From Ruminococcus sp. (lineage in GTDB: Bacteria > Bacillota > Clostridia > Oscillospirales > Ruminococcaceae), in NCBI GenBank assembly GCA_017542475.1, contig JAFXXD010000021.1, positions 1 through 64,000 of the forward strand: 64,000 nt of DNA, read 5' to 3'. Both the position numbers and the translations under genes were made by a program. Each line of letters starts with the position of its first letter. Within the stretch, counting starts at the first letter, position 1. Positions 17,837 to 25,974 of the stretch are shown in pieces. The notes under the pieces are model-generated. The model did not search any database. It saw nothing but the letters and a program-made list of their open reading frames with translations, and was not told the origin of the DNA.

Positions 17837-18705
17837 CACGACGCCTCCTTCTCGGGAAGTATGTCGATTACTACGACCTCGGGACGGTTGTTGAAGCGCA
17901 CGGGATAGGGCGAATCGCCAAGTCCCGACGTAATGAACATCGCGCCGCCCACGTACCGGAACCATCCCTTGTCAAAGACGGTCTTATCCGTCAGTATCTG
18001 CGGGAACCACTGGTTCGTGTCGTCGGGGTCAACGAGAGGTCCGAGGTCGAACGGAAGCTGGAACATTCCGCCGTGAGTATCAGCGCATATAGTCAGGTCA
18101 GTGCCGAAATCCGCGAATTTCTCGTAATTGGGGATATGCGCAAGAAGTATGCTAAGGCAGCTGTCATCCACCGTGAACTCGTTGTTAAGGTCGAATGTAG
18201 GCGAATAGTAGACGTTGTCGATGCCTATGAGCTGCACCCTGTTGCCCTTGACCTCGATAGTCTCGCTCCTGTAGTTCATAACGTTGACACCCGAATTTTC
18301 AAGGAGATTAAGGTAGCTTTTGTCCGTGTCGTGCTCGCCGCTGACAAAGTACGTGGGATAGCCCTCTGCGGCAATATCAGTCACTGCCTTTGCAGCCATC
18401 GCAATGATCTCATCCGAGCTTCCCGTCGTATACATATCTCCGAGAACGAACACCAGATCAGGGTCGGCGGCACTTATCTTGGCGAGTACCTTTTCGCCGC
18501 TGATACCGCCCTCGCGGACGTGGAGGTCGCTTATCACCGCGACACGAAAGCGCGTGCTGACCTTCTCGGTCATATATGCGTTCTTGTTTACATTTATGGT
18601 GTAGTTGTTGAACCACCATATTGCCACAAGCGCCGCGAATATGTAGCAGAGGTGCCACCAGCGGAACCTGCGCTTTTTCTTTTGTTCTTTTTTCTTTTCT
18701 TCCAT
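17836..18705 (-). CDS. Membrane-anchored metallophosphoesterase, altered metal ligands
   Basis: 289 residues: Lys/Arg-rich start, one transmembrane segment (about 17-33), then an extracytoplasmic calcineurin-like phosphoesterase domain of the YaeI/YkuE type. Motifs are DLH (60-62), GDM (89-91), GEHD (123-126), LAH (188-190) and ADTHGG (208-213). The usual GNHD Asn is Glu (E124) and the first His of GHTH is Asp (D209), both metal-ligand positions. Relatives cleave lipid A precursors or phospholipids, but the substrate here is unknown. It lies 12 nt after mscS. Confidence 0.85.
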   Translation of the reverse strand: MEEKKKEQKKKRRFRWWHLCYIFAALVAIWWFNNYTINVNKNAYMTEKVSTRFRVAVISDLHVREGGISGEKVLAKISAADPDLVFVLGDMYTTGSSDEIIAMAAKAVTDIAAEGYPTYFVSGEHDTDKSYLNLLENSGVNVMNYRSETIEVKGNRVQLIGIDNVYYSPTFDLNNEFTVDDSCLSILLAHIPNYEKFADFGTDLTICADTHGGMFQLPFDLGPLVDPDDTNQWFPQILTDKTVFDKGWFRYVGGAMFITSGLGDSPYPVRFNNRPEVVVIDILPEKEAS

Positions 18706-18717
18706 ATTGTCTCCGTT

Positions 18718-19584
18718 TTATTTCATATGCACGTCAAGCTGGCTGAACGGTATCTCTATGCCGTTTTCGTCGAATGCCGCCTTGACTTTTTCAAGCAGGT
18801 CGTATCTCGTGGAAATATAATCTTCATTCTTGACCCATACAAGAGCGTCTATCTCTATCGAGCTCTCGGCGTGACGTCCCATTCTCACTATGGGACAGGG
18901 TATCGACTGTATGAGCGGCAGGGTGTTGATGACCTCACCGATAATAGCCTGCGCCTTCGTGAAGTCCTCGGCGTAGCTTATCTGGAATTTCAGGTCAATC
19001 CTGCGCAGCGGGCTCTCCGTGTAGTTTATCAGCTTCGCGTCCGAGACCTTGCCGTTGGGGATAAATGCGGTCTTGCCGTCGAAGGTGTCAAGCTTGGTGT
19101 AGAGTATACTTATCGAGCGGACTGTCCCGACTGTGTTGTCGAACTCTATAATGTCCCCCGTGACGAATGGCTTAGAGAAAAGGATTATGAAGCCGCCAGC
19201 AAGATTGGACAGGCAGGTCTGCAATGCGAGGCTGACGGCAAGTCCCGCCGCGCCGAGTATCGTGATTATCGAGGATATAGGTACCTTCAGCACCGACAGC
19301 GCCATTATCAGCACGACCGTATAAAGCGCTATCCTTATGAAGGAGAGCAGGAAGTTCTTTGCTCCGACTTCTATCTTAGAGCGCTTCATTGCGCGGTCGA
19401 TTATCTTTGTGATCAGCTTGGTGACGATGTAGCCTATGATCATTATTACAAGTGCCACTACTATGAGAGGCAGGAATTCAATGATATAGTCGCCTGTTTT
19501 CGACATAAAATCAGATGCGTTGTTCACCTGCTCCTGTATAGTGTCAACGGCTGTATGAGCTGTTGTGAGCACTGAGGTCGCCAT
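18718..19584 (-). CDS. mscS: Small-conductance mechanosensitive channel (MscS family)
   Basis: 288 residues. Three N-terminal helices end in the pore helix (LGAAGLAVSLALQTCLSNLAGGFIILFSKPF), followed by the beta domain (GDIIEFDNTVGTVRSISILYTKLDTFDGKTAFIPNGK), both diagnostic for MscS. It releases osmolytes during hypo-osmotic shock. ATG 19584 is preferred over ATG 19593 because GGGAG is then 9 nt upstream. It is the first gene of the 11.9-19.6 kb operon and has its own promoter. Confidence 0.93.
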   Translation of the reverse strand: MATSVLTTAHTAVDTIQEQVNNASDFMSKTGDYIIEFLPLIVVALVIMIIGYIVTKLITKIIDRAMKRSKIEVGAKNFLLSFIRIALYTVVLIMALSVLKVPISSIITILGAAGLAVSLALQTCLSNLAGGFIILFSKPFVTGDIIEFDNTVGTVRSISILYTKLDTFDGKTAFIPNGKVSDAKLINYTESPLRRIDLKFQISYAEDFTKAQAIIGEVINTLPLIQSIPCPIVRMGRHAESSIEIDALVWVKNEDYISTRYDLLEKVKAAFDENGIEIPFSQLDVHMK

Positions 19585-19614
19585 TGCTATCATCTCCCGA
19601 AAAAACTTACTTTT

Positions 19615-19643
19615 ATTATAACATATAATCTTATAAATAGCAA
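19615..19643 (-). promoter_or_regulatory. Sigma-A promoter for the mscS operon
   Basis: On the minus strand, TTGCTA (19643-19638), 17-nt spacer, TATAAT (19620-19615), about 30 bp before the ATG. Confidence 0.8.
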
Positions 19644-19654
19644 GATATGGGAAT

Positions 19655-19685
19655 AAAAAATCGCGGCTCAGAAAATCTGAACCGC
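19655..19685 (-). terminator. Terminator of the tRNA-Arg transcript, shared-stem type
   Basis: Minus-strand stem GCGGTTCAGA/TCTGAGCCGC (19663-19672 with 19676-19685, loop of three) with one U-G pair, followed by a T-run (A6 at 19655-19660). The same stem recurs after the tRNA-Ser pair and after tmRNA. Confidence 0.82.
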
Positions 19686-19756
19686 TAATCTGCGCCGCCC
19701 GCTTATTAAAATAGAACTAACGAAGTATTTTTAGCTAAATGCGCGGATATAACTAA

Positions 19757-19803
19757 CGCTCCGCTAAAAAGCGGAGCGCGAATCGGAAGCGGCGACACGC
19801 CGC
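19757..19803 (-). repeat. Hairpins directly after the tRNA-Arg 3' end
   Basis: GCGGCG-TGT-CGCCGC (19803-19789) abuts the encoded CCA. A 9-bp stem CGCTCCGCT/AGCGGAGCG with a 4-nt loop (19757-19778) follows. They probably mark the 3' processing or end region of the precursor. Confidence 0.65.
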
Positions 19804-19880
19804 TGGCGTCCCAAAGAGGAGTCGAACCTCCGGCCTACTGCTTAGGAGGCAGTCGCTCTATCCTACTGAGCTATTGGGAC
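19804..19880 (-). tRNA. tRNA-Arg (anticodon CCU)
   Basis: Cloverleaf on the minus strand: acceptor GTCCCAA/TTGGGAC with discriminator G and encoded CCA, D-arm TAGCTCAGTAGGATAGAGC, anticodon stem ACTGC/GCAGT around loop CTCCTAA (anticodon CCU, reads AGG), T-arm GGAGGTTCGACTCCT. 77 nt including CCA. Confidence 0.97.
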
Positions 19881-20009
19881 ATCTTTTATATTTTACCATA
19901 TTTGAACCGCTTTTGCAACCGATTCTATTATATTTTATATATTTAACTATATAAGAAGAGGTTTTCAATGGTTTTTTCTCAATTATTATCAAAAAATATC
20001 AGTTTTTCA

Positions 20010-20038
20010 TTGAAATTCGTCTCTGTATGTGGTATAAT
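20010..20038 (+). promoter_or_regulatory. Sigma-A promoter for the DUF308-like/ubiB pair
   Basis: TTGAAA (20010-20015), 17-nt spacer, TATAAT (20033-20038), 30 bp before the ATG at 20069. The 120 bp between tRNA-Arg and this site are AT-rich and hold nothing else I can identify. Confidence 0.83.
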
Positions 20039-20068
20039 ATGTATATATTTCACTACTCGGAGGCAATT

Positions 20069-20614
20069 ATGCTTTTCAAGGAATTAGACAAAATCAAACG
20101 AAGCGTCATTATGACTTCGATAGTTCTTATGTTCGCGGGACTTCTGCTCCTGCTGCTGCCATGTGAGTACGTCCCCTTCCTAAGCGCGGGACTCGGCTTC
20201 GGACTGCTCGTGACAAGCGTATACTCGGTTTTTGCCTTCATAGGGAGCTCCAAGGTGATCATGCGGTACGCCCAGCTTTGCCTCGGGCTCGTGTCGGGTA
20301 TACTCGGTATCGCCCTGTGGTGCTACGACAGGATGTTTATGGAGCTGCTCTCCTACGTTGTCGGTATCGTGCCGATAGCGGTCGGACTATATGGCATTTT
20401 CCACGCTATCATCTACGCAAAGCGCTCGCATAGAAAGGGCTGGTGGATTATGGTGCCGCTTTCTCTTGCTCTGCTCGCTTTCGGCATTTTCATCTTCGTC
20501 GAGCCGCTTATGCGCACAGAGGAAGTCCTTATGCAGGTCACTGGCGGAGTTATGATGAGCTGCTCGCTTATCAGCACTCTGAGGCTGATATGGCTGTTCC
20601 CCGTAAGGGTCTGA
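20069..20614 (+). CDS. DUF308/HdeD-like membrane protein
   Basis: 181 residues, almost entirely hydrophobic, about six transmembrane segments in pairs (SIVLMFAGLLLLLLP, AGLGFGLLVTSVYSVFAFI, LGLVSGILGIALW, VVGIVPIAVGLYGIFHAI, WIMVPLSLALLAFGIFIFVEP, VTGGVMMSCSLISTLRLI). Repeated helix pairs of this type are typical of DUF308 proteins; no catalytic residues are seen. ATG 20069 follows CGGAGG by 6 nt. The gene is 15 nt before the UbiB-family gene and co-transcribed with it. Confidence 0.78.
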   Translation: MLFKELDKIKRSVIMTSIVLMFAGLLLLLLPCEYVPFLSAGLGFGLLVTSVYSVFAFIGSSKVIMRYAQLCLGLVSGILGIALWCYDRMFMELLSYVVGIVPIAVGLYGIFHAIIYAKRSHRKGWWIMVPLSLALLAFGIFIFVEPLMRTEEVLMQVTGGVMMSCSLISTLRLIWLFPVRV

Positions 20615-20629
20615 GGGAGGCGTGTCTGT

Positions 20630-22240
20630 ATGAGTAACGAAAAGCTCGGAAAGCTCCGCAACCTCAGAAGCACCGAAATTCTCGCCGTCTTTACGCGGCA
20701 CAACTTCTACGCCGACGGCTTCACTCCCGAGGAGATGCGTACCACCCTCGAGGATCTCGGTCCCACGTATGTCAAGCTCGGACAGATTATGTCGAGCAGA
20801 ACTGATATACTGCCCGAGAGCTACTGCAGGGAGCTGCAGAAGCTGCGAACTAATGTCCGCCCGCTCGAAGCCGAGACTGTACGCGCTGTCATTGAGCAGG
20901 AAACAGGCAAAAAGATAGACGAGATATTCTCCGAATTCCGCGACGAGCCTCTCGGTTCGGCTTCCATTGCGCAAGCGCATTACGGCGTTCTCAAGGACGG
21001 CACGCGCGTGGTAACCAAGGTCCAGCGGCCGTATATCGCCGACACCGTCCGCAAGGACTTCATTCTGCTGAAAAAGTTCGCAGCGGTGGTGAATGTCGTC
21101 ACCGAGACCGAGGACGGAAACAAGGTCGTTGACTTCAAATCCGCGATAGAACAGCTTGAAAAGGTCACGGAGGAGGAGCTCGACTTCCGCGTTGAAGCCG
21201 AGCATTCCCGAACCTTCCGAAGACTGTGCATAGAAGACCGGTATAAGATATCCTGTCCCGATATAATCGACGAGCTCACGACCGAGCGTATACTCACGCA
21301 GACCTTCGTCGATGGCTACTCGCTCGAAAAGACTGATAAGATCGAGGCTGACGGTATCGACCACGTCCGCGTGGGAAAGGCTATCGTCGAGAACTACGTT
21401 CATCAGGTGCTCGACGTGGGCATATTCCACGGCGACCCTCATCAGGGCAATATTATGCTCAGCCACGGTGTCCCCTACTGGATAGATTTCGGTATGATAG
21501 GTCAGTTAAACGAGCGCGATATCTCTATGATAGAGGATATCGTCCTCGCTTTGCTGCAAAAGGATTCGGACAGGGTCTGCACTATCATTCTTGCGATGGG
21601 AGTGGCGAACTCCGAAATAAACAAGCCGAAAATGATAGAGGATATCGACTATCTCACCGAGCGCTACCTGTCTATGAAGGACATCTCGGGAATGGATATG
21701 GGCGAGCTGCTCGCCGACCTAAAAAATATACTCGCCAAGCATAATATCACTATGCCGAGCAGATTTACCATGCTCGTGCGCAGTCTTATCACCATTGAGG
21801 GTGTATTGCAGGAATTCTGTCCCGAGCTCAACCTATTCGACTACCTCACGCAGAAAATGCTGAGACGTCTCCGCGAGAACTTCGACCTGCGCGAGAAGCT
21901 TCACGATACGATGAAGGAGGCAGTGTCGTTCGGGCTCGATGCAAAACAGGTGCCTGCGGCTCTCGTTAATCTCCTGCGCAACCTGTCAAAGGGAAAGCTC
22001 AAGGTCGGGTTCGAGCTTATGGGCTACGACGACCTTGTCACGCGGGTGCAGTCAACCGTGAAAAATCTTACGCTCGCTGTTATCGCGTGTGTGCTGTTCA
22101 TCGGCTCGTGTATGCTGTGCACGACCGATATCAAGCCTCAGGCAAACGGTATCCCCTTTATCGCGATGATCGGCTTCGTTATCTCCGTTGCCCTCGGTAT
22201 CTACGCAGTGGGACAGCTCAGCAGGTACAAAAAGAAATAG
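20630..22240 (+). CDS. UbiB/ABC1-family atypical protein kinase-like protein
   Basis: 536 residues with the family marks: the KxGQ motif (KLGQ, 49-52), the alanine-rich nucleotide loop (GSASIAQAHYG), the VVTKVQRP lysine strand, FHGDPHQGNIML (catalytic-loop equivalent) and WIDFGMIGQL (DFG equivalent), then two C-terminal transmembrane helices. UbiB proteins act as ATPases supporting isoprenoid-lipid metabolism such as quinone synthesis; the role in a probable anaerobe is unknown. The second position after a membrane-protein gene suggests a joint membrane function (inference). Confidence 0.9.
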   Translation: MSNEKLGKLRNLRSTEILAVFTRHNFYADGFTPEEMRTTLEDLGPTYVKLGQIMSSRTDILPESYCRELQKLRTNVRPLEAETVRAVIEQETGKKIDEIFSEFRDEPLGSASIAQAHYGVLKDGTRVVTKVQRPYIADTVRKDFILLKKFAAVVNVVTETEDGNKVVDFKSAIEQLEKVTEEELDFRVEAEHSRTFRRLCIEDRYKISCPDIIDELTTERILTQTFVDGYSLEKTDKIEADGIDHVRVGKAIVENYVHQVLDVGIFHGDPHQGNIMLSHGVPYWIDFGMIGQLNERDISMIEDIVLALLQKDSDRVCTIILAMGVANSEINKPKMIEDIDYLTERYLSMKDISGMDMGELLADLKNILAKHNITMPSRFTMLVRSLITIEGVLQEFCPELNLFDYLTQKMLRRLRENFDLREKLHDTMKEAVSFGLDAKQVPAALVNLLRNLSKGKLKVGFELMGYDDLVTRVQSTVKNLTLAVIACVLFIGSCMLCTTDIKPQANGIPFIAMIGFVISVALGIYAVGQLSRYKKK

Positions 22241-22268
22241 TCTTTTTGCATTTTTATACTCTCGGTTA

Positions 22269-22297
22269 TTGCATTTTTCTTTCAAATCTGATATAAT
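22269..22297 (+). promoter_or_regulatory. Sigma-A promoter for the HD-GYP gene
   Basis: TTGCAT (22269-22274), 17-nt spacer, TATAAT (22292-22297), about 55 bp before the TTG start. Confidence 0.8.
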
Positions 22298-22352
22298 CAT
22301 AATACAGCTTCTTACCGCATTCGGCGGAATTCTGTGAAAGGAGGTCTGCGGC

Positions 22353-24056
22353 TTGATAGCGACCTATTACAGCGTGCTCTTTCTGCTGTCTGTAATTCTG
22401 CTCTTTGTTTATGTCTGTATGTGGCACAAGCACTTCGATGTCACGCTGACAATGATATTCACGTTCATTTCCATAGCCTGCCTCGGCTACGTGATGTACT
22501 CGCACTCCGAGACGATAGGCGAGGCTATACTCGCAAATAAGATCGTCTATCTCGGCGCGAGCTTCCTGCAATACTTCATTATGCTCAGCATTATGAATAT
22601 GTGCGAGATAAAGCTAAGCAAATGGGTCAAGGACGGACTTTTCGTATGCAGTCTCCTGCTGTACGGCTCGGTGCTGACGATAGGCTACACGACGATGTTC
22701 TACAAGAGTATGTCCTTTGAGATAAAAGACGGAGCTCCCGTGCTTACCCGTGAATACGGGTTCATGCATACAGTTTTCCTCGCGATGATCGTCATCTTCT
22801 TCATCATCAGCCTTGTTGCGATAATCTACAGCTTCTTCAAGAAGAAGCAAGTCCCGCGAAGCATTATCTATCTGCTCTTCCTGCCGTATGTCTTCTCGAT
22901 CCTCAGCTACTTTGTGGGCAGGACTCTCGTTAAAAAAATAGATATCATCCCTGTTGCATACATTCTCGCAGAAGTAATTTATCTGCTCATTTCGTACCGT
23001 CTCTGCCTCTACGATATCGACGACACTGTCGTTGACTCGCTCGTACAGAACGGTGAGACAGGCTTCATTGCGTTCGACCTCAAGCAGAAGTATATCGGCA
23101 GCAACGGAACAGCGAAGAAGATACTGCCCGTGCTCGGAGAGCTTTACGTTGACGAAAAGATAAACAACAAAAAAGCAGACGATATCCTCGGCTGGCTGAC
23201 TGCTTTCACAAAGAATGAGTATCAGCATGAATTCCTGTATGAGCTTCACAGCGAAGATGAAGGCGACCTTATATATATCGCGAATGTCAGCTATCTCTTT
23301 GACGGGGTGAAAAAACGCGGATATATGGTCACTCTCACGGACGATACGCAGAACAGGAAGTACATACAGCTCCTCGACCACTATAATGAGGACCTCCAGA
23401 ACGAGGTCGATGAAAAGACCCGCCATATCGTCGAGATGCACGACAACCTCATTATGAGCCTTGCGGCTATGGTCGAGAGCCGTGATAACTCCACGGGCGG
23501 TCACATCAAGCGAACGAGCGTCGGGGTACGCATACTCATCGACGAGATACAGAAGAGCGGCGATATGAAGCTCTCCGACGAGTTCTGCCGCAACATCATC
23601 AAAGCCGCTCCTATGCACGACCTCGGCAAGATAGCCGTTGACGACGCTGTTCTCCGCAAGCCTGGGCGCTTCACTCCCGAGGAATTCGAGAAGATGAAGC
23701 ACCACTCCGCTGAGGGTGCAAGGGTCATCCACGAGATATTGCTGAAAACGGACGATGAAGCGTTCAGACACATAGCCGAGAACGTCGCGCACTACCACCA
23801 CGAGAGATGGGACGGCTCGGGCTATCCCGACGGGCTCAGGGGTGAGGATATACCGATCGAAGCGCGTATTATGGCTATCGCTGACGTGTACGATGCTCTC
23901 GTCAGCAAGCGCGTCTACAAGGACAGTATGTCCTTCGAGAAGGCGGACGGGATAATCACCGAGGGTATGGGCTCGCAGTTCGACCCGAGCCTGCGTCCAT
24001 ATTATGAGAGCGCACGACCTCGTCTTGAGGAATATTACAACAGCATTGAACACTAA
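22353..24056 (+). CDS. HD-GYP domain protein with 7TM sensor (c-di-GMP phosphodiesterase candidate)
   Basis: 567 residues. Seven N-terminal transmembrane segments (about 5-220) of the histidine-kinase-type 7TM sensor layout, a PAS-like region (about 230-340), a coiled linker, then HD-GYP. The catalytic set is complete: the HD pair (H422, D423), HHSAEG (450-455), HYHHERWDGSGYP with GYP 490-492, and AIADVYDALVSKRVYK. HD-GYP enzymes hydrolyse cyclic-di-GMP. The start is TTG 22353 with GGAGG 8 nt upstream. A GGDEF protein at 57334 supplies the opposite activity. Ends at a bidirectional terminator. Confidence 0.92.
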   Translation: MIATYYSVLFLLSVILLFVYVCMWHKHFDVTLTMIFTFISIACLGYVMYSHSETIGEAILANKIVYLGASFLQYFIMLSIMNMCEIKLSKWVKDGLFVCSLLLYGSVLTIGYTTMFYKSMSFEIKDGAPVLTREYGFMHTVFLAMIVIFFIISLVAIIYSFFKKKQVPRSIIYLLFLPYVFSILSYFVGRTLVKKIDIIPVAYILAEVIYLLISYRLCLYDIDDTVVDSLVQNGETGFIAFDLKQKYIGSNGTAKKILPVLGELYVDEKINNKKADDILGWLTAFTKNEYQHEFLYELHSEDEGDLIYIANVSYLFDGVKKRGYMVTLTDDTQNRKYIQLLDHYNEDLQNEVDEKTRHIVEMHDNLIMSLAAMVESRDNSTGGHIKRTSVGVRILIDEIQKSGDMKLSDEFCRNIIKAAPMHDLGKIAVDDAVLRKPGRFTPEEFEKMKHHSAEGARVIHEILLKTDDEAFRHIAENVAHYHHERWDGSGYPDGLRGEDIPIEARIMAIADVYDALVSKRVYKDSMSFEKADGIITEGMGSQFDPSLRPYYESARPRLEEYYNSIEH

Positions 24057-24090
24057 AAAATCGGTCTGGATAATCCCAGACCGATTTTTT
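24055..24090. terminator. Bidirectional terminator between the HD-GYP gene and the his operon end
   Basis: Stem TCGGTCTGG/CCAGACCGA (24061-24069 with 24076-24084) flanked by A6 and T7, extending the pairing and giving a T-run on both strands. Confidence 0.9.
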
Positions 24091-25238
24091 TATGTATATG
24101 TATCAATTATGCTTATCGTCAGGTCGTAGCGCGTGGTATCGCTCGAACAGCCCGAAACAAGCGTGATATATGTCCTGCCGTTTTTGTTGAACGCCGCAAT
24201 GAGGCAGGTGCCCGCGTCTGCGGTGGTACCCGTCTTTATGCCGAATGCGTCCGAACGGTAGTATTTGCTCGAAGTGTCAAGAAGATAGTTCGTGCTCTTC
24301 CAGTTGAAGACCTGTCCCGAGGAAATGGTGACGGTCTTCTTTGCAGTACCCGTTATCTCACGTATCTGCGGCACAGTCAGGCTATATCTCGCAAGGCGGA
24401 GCATATCTGCGGCGGTCGTGTACTGACCGTTGGCGTCATATCCGTCGGGATTGACAAAGTAACTCTCGTGCATATTCAACTCTGCCGCAAAGTCGTTCAT
24501 CAGACCGCAAAAGTACGTGACTGCTTCGTTGTCGGACATCTCTCGACCCGAAACAGTCCGCGCGGTATTGACTGCGGCTGTGTAAGCGGCGTCATTTCCC
24601 GAATTCAAGAGCATTCCTGTCAGCAGGTCATAAACGGTCAGCCTGTTTCCCTTTGCAAGATAGCAGACACTCGAATAAAGCTGGACGAGGTCCTGCTCCG
24701 AGCCTACGGTCACGACAGTGTCCAAGCTCATATATTTCAGCACGACGGACGCCGTAAGGAGCTTCGTGAAGCTCGCGGGCGATATGCGCTTGTGTATGTC
24801 GTGATAGGAGATGAGGTGCTCGTCGCCGAGGTCGTAGAGCAGATATGTACTGCTCCTGTAGTAGGTGTTGTACTCAGCTGAGGACGTGCTCTTGTCGATG
24901 ATGTAATCGGCAAACGTCTCGTAATCCTCCGTAGAGATGAACGAATAGTATGCGAGTATAGACGAGGCGTCGGTCGCGTCTATAAAGCCGTCCCTGTTGA
25001 TGTCAGCGGCTCTGCGCTGAGACTCCGTTAGGGTGAGCTCTCCGCCCGATGATGCCTGCGAATAGCAGATGAGCACAGCAGAGGCGTCAACTGCGTTCAC
25101 GTAGCCGTCGGAATTTACGTCTCCGAGGGTGTAGTCTGCCGAGGCCGCATTTATCGTGGGGCTATGCCCGAGCACAAGCATCAGACCCGATATGAGGCAA
25201 AGGAGCTTCAGCCCGATATCACGTGTTCTTGTCAACAT
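24090..25238 (-). CDS. Dockerin-bearing D-alanyl-D-alanine carboxypeptidase
   Basis: 382 residues: signal peptide (about 1-32), an N-terminal type I dockerin (about 37-100) with two calcium loops (GDVNSDGYVNAVDAS and ADINRDGFIDATDAS), then a penicillin-binding DacA-type domain with SxxK (S156, K159), SGN (213-215) and KTG (335-337). Such enzymes trim the terminal D-Ala of peptidoglycan stem peptides. The dockerin suggests docking on a cohesin-bearing surface protein. The ATG overlaps the hisE end by 20 nt and lacks a strong ribosome binding site, so it may rely on coupling. It is the last gene of the his transcript. Confidence 0.93.
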   Translation of the reverse strand: MLTRTRDIGLKLLCLISGLMLVLGHSPTINAASADYTLGDVNSDGYVNAVDASAVLICYSQASSGGELTLTESQRRAADINRDGFIDATDASSILAYYSFISTEDYETFADYIIDKSTSSAEYNTYYRSSTYLLYDLGDEHLISYHDIHKRISPASFTKLLTASVVLKYMSLDTVVTVGSEQDLVQLYSSVCYLAKGNRLTVYDLLTGMLLNSGNDAAYTAAVNTARTVSGREMSDNEAVTYFCGLMNDFAAELNMHESYFVNPDGYDANGQYTTAADMLRLARYSLTVPQIREITGTAKKTVTISSGQVFNWKSTNYLLDTSSKYYRSDAFGIKTGTTADAGTCLIAAFNKNGRTYITLVSGCSSDTTRYDLTISIIDTYT

Positions 25239-25557
25239 TGTGGAACTTCTTGAGGTTGCCTATCTTCTCGTTGCGCTCGTCAAGAACCTTCTCGACGTCC
25301 GACCACTCAAGTCCCTGATTCGCACAGAGCACCATTACGTGGTAGAGGAGATCGTTTATCTCGTTCATAAGCTCATCGTTGTCGCCGTTCTTAGCCGCGA
25401 TAACAGTCTCGGTAGCCTCCTCGCCGACTTTCTTGCATATCTTATCCACACCCTTGTCAAAGAGGTAGCAGGTGTAGGAATTCTCAGCGGCAGTACCATT
25501 CTCGTACTGCTTCTTCCTCTCCTTGATAACTTCAAATATTTCCTCGTATACTGTCAT
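25219..25557 (-). CDS. hisE: Phosphoribosyl-ATP pyrophosphatase
   Basis: Second step of histidine synthesis: hydrolyses phosphoribosyl-ATP to phosphoribosyl-AMP. 112 residues with the all-alpha MazG-like core: KVGEEATETVIAAKNGD and NEINDLLYHVMVL supply the acidic metal-binding residues. Three bases after hisI; as in many Firmicutes, hisI and hisE are separate genes here. Confidence 0.96.
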   Translation of the reverse strand: MTVYEEIFEVIKERKKQYENGTAAENSYTCYLFDKGVDKICKKVGEEATETVIAAKNGDNDELMNEINDLLYHVMVLCANQGLEWSDVEKVLDERNEKIGNLKKFHNVDKNT

Positions 25558-25560
25558 TTT

Positions 25561-25905
25561 TCATTCCTCCGTATTGTAAATCTCGTTGAAGAAGCAGCTG
25601 TAGCTTCCCGTGTGGCAGGCAGCGCCCGTCTGCTCGACGTTGACAAGCAGTGTGTCGTTGTCGCAGTCGCCGTATATGGATACGACCTTCTGGACGTGTC
25701 CGCTCGTTGCGCCCTTGTTCCAGTACTCCTGACGCGAACGGCTCCAGAACCATGTATAGCCCGTTTCGAGCGTCTTTTTCAGGCTCTCCTTGTTCATATA
25801 CGCGAGCATAAGTACCGTCTTCGTGTTGACCTCGTAGCATATCGCGGGGATAAGCTCCCCCTTGACAAAGAACTTGTCGAGGTCGTTGATGTCTATCTTT
25901 ATCAT
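25561..25905 (-). CDS. hisI: Phosphoribosyl-AMP cyclohydrolase
   Basis: Third step of histidine synthesis, a zinc enzyme. 114 residues with [40 protein letters not shown], then [10 protein letters not shown] and [13 protein letters not shown] carrying the zinc cysteines. ATG 25905 is chosen because AAAGGAG lies just upstream. A 69-nt spacer with a palindrome separates it from the deaminase gene, the largest gap inside this operon. Confidence 0.96.
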   Translation of the reverse strand: MIKIDINDLDKFFVKGELIPAICYEVNTKTVLMLAYMNKESLKKTLETGYTWFWSRSRQEYWNKGATSGHVQKVVSIYGDCDNDTLLVNVEQTGAACHTGSYSCFFNEIYNTEE

Positions 25906-25916
25906 TTTTACTCCTT

Positions 25917-25933
25917 TGTGAGCAGTGCTCACA
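25917..25933 (-). promoter_or_regulatory. Palindrome TGTGAGCA-N-TGCTCACA before hisI
   Basis: Perfect 8-bp arms around one central base, directly upstream of the hisI ribosome binding site. It could be an operator or an RNA hairpin affecting translation; no promoter hexamers are obvious here. Confidence 0.5.
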
Positions 25934-25974
25934 TATCAAGTCAGATTTTTCAGCGGTGATATTTCAATGTGGAA

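Noticed and set aside
18073-19575. 500-codon open frame on the plus strand
   Set aside because: Antisense to mscS and the metallophosphoesterase, both with clear motifs; the product has no family features and no ribosome binding site.
22614-24053. 479-codon open frame on the minus strand
   Set aside because: Shadow of the HD-GYP gene, whose catalytic motifs are complete on the other strand.
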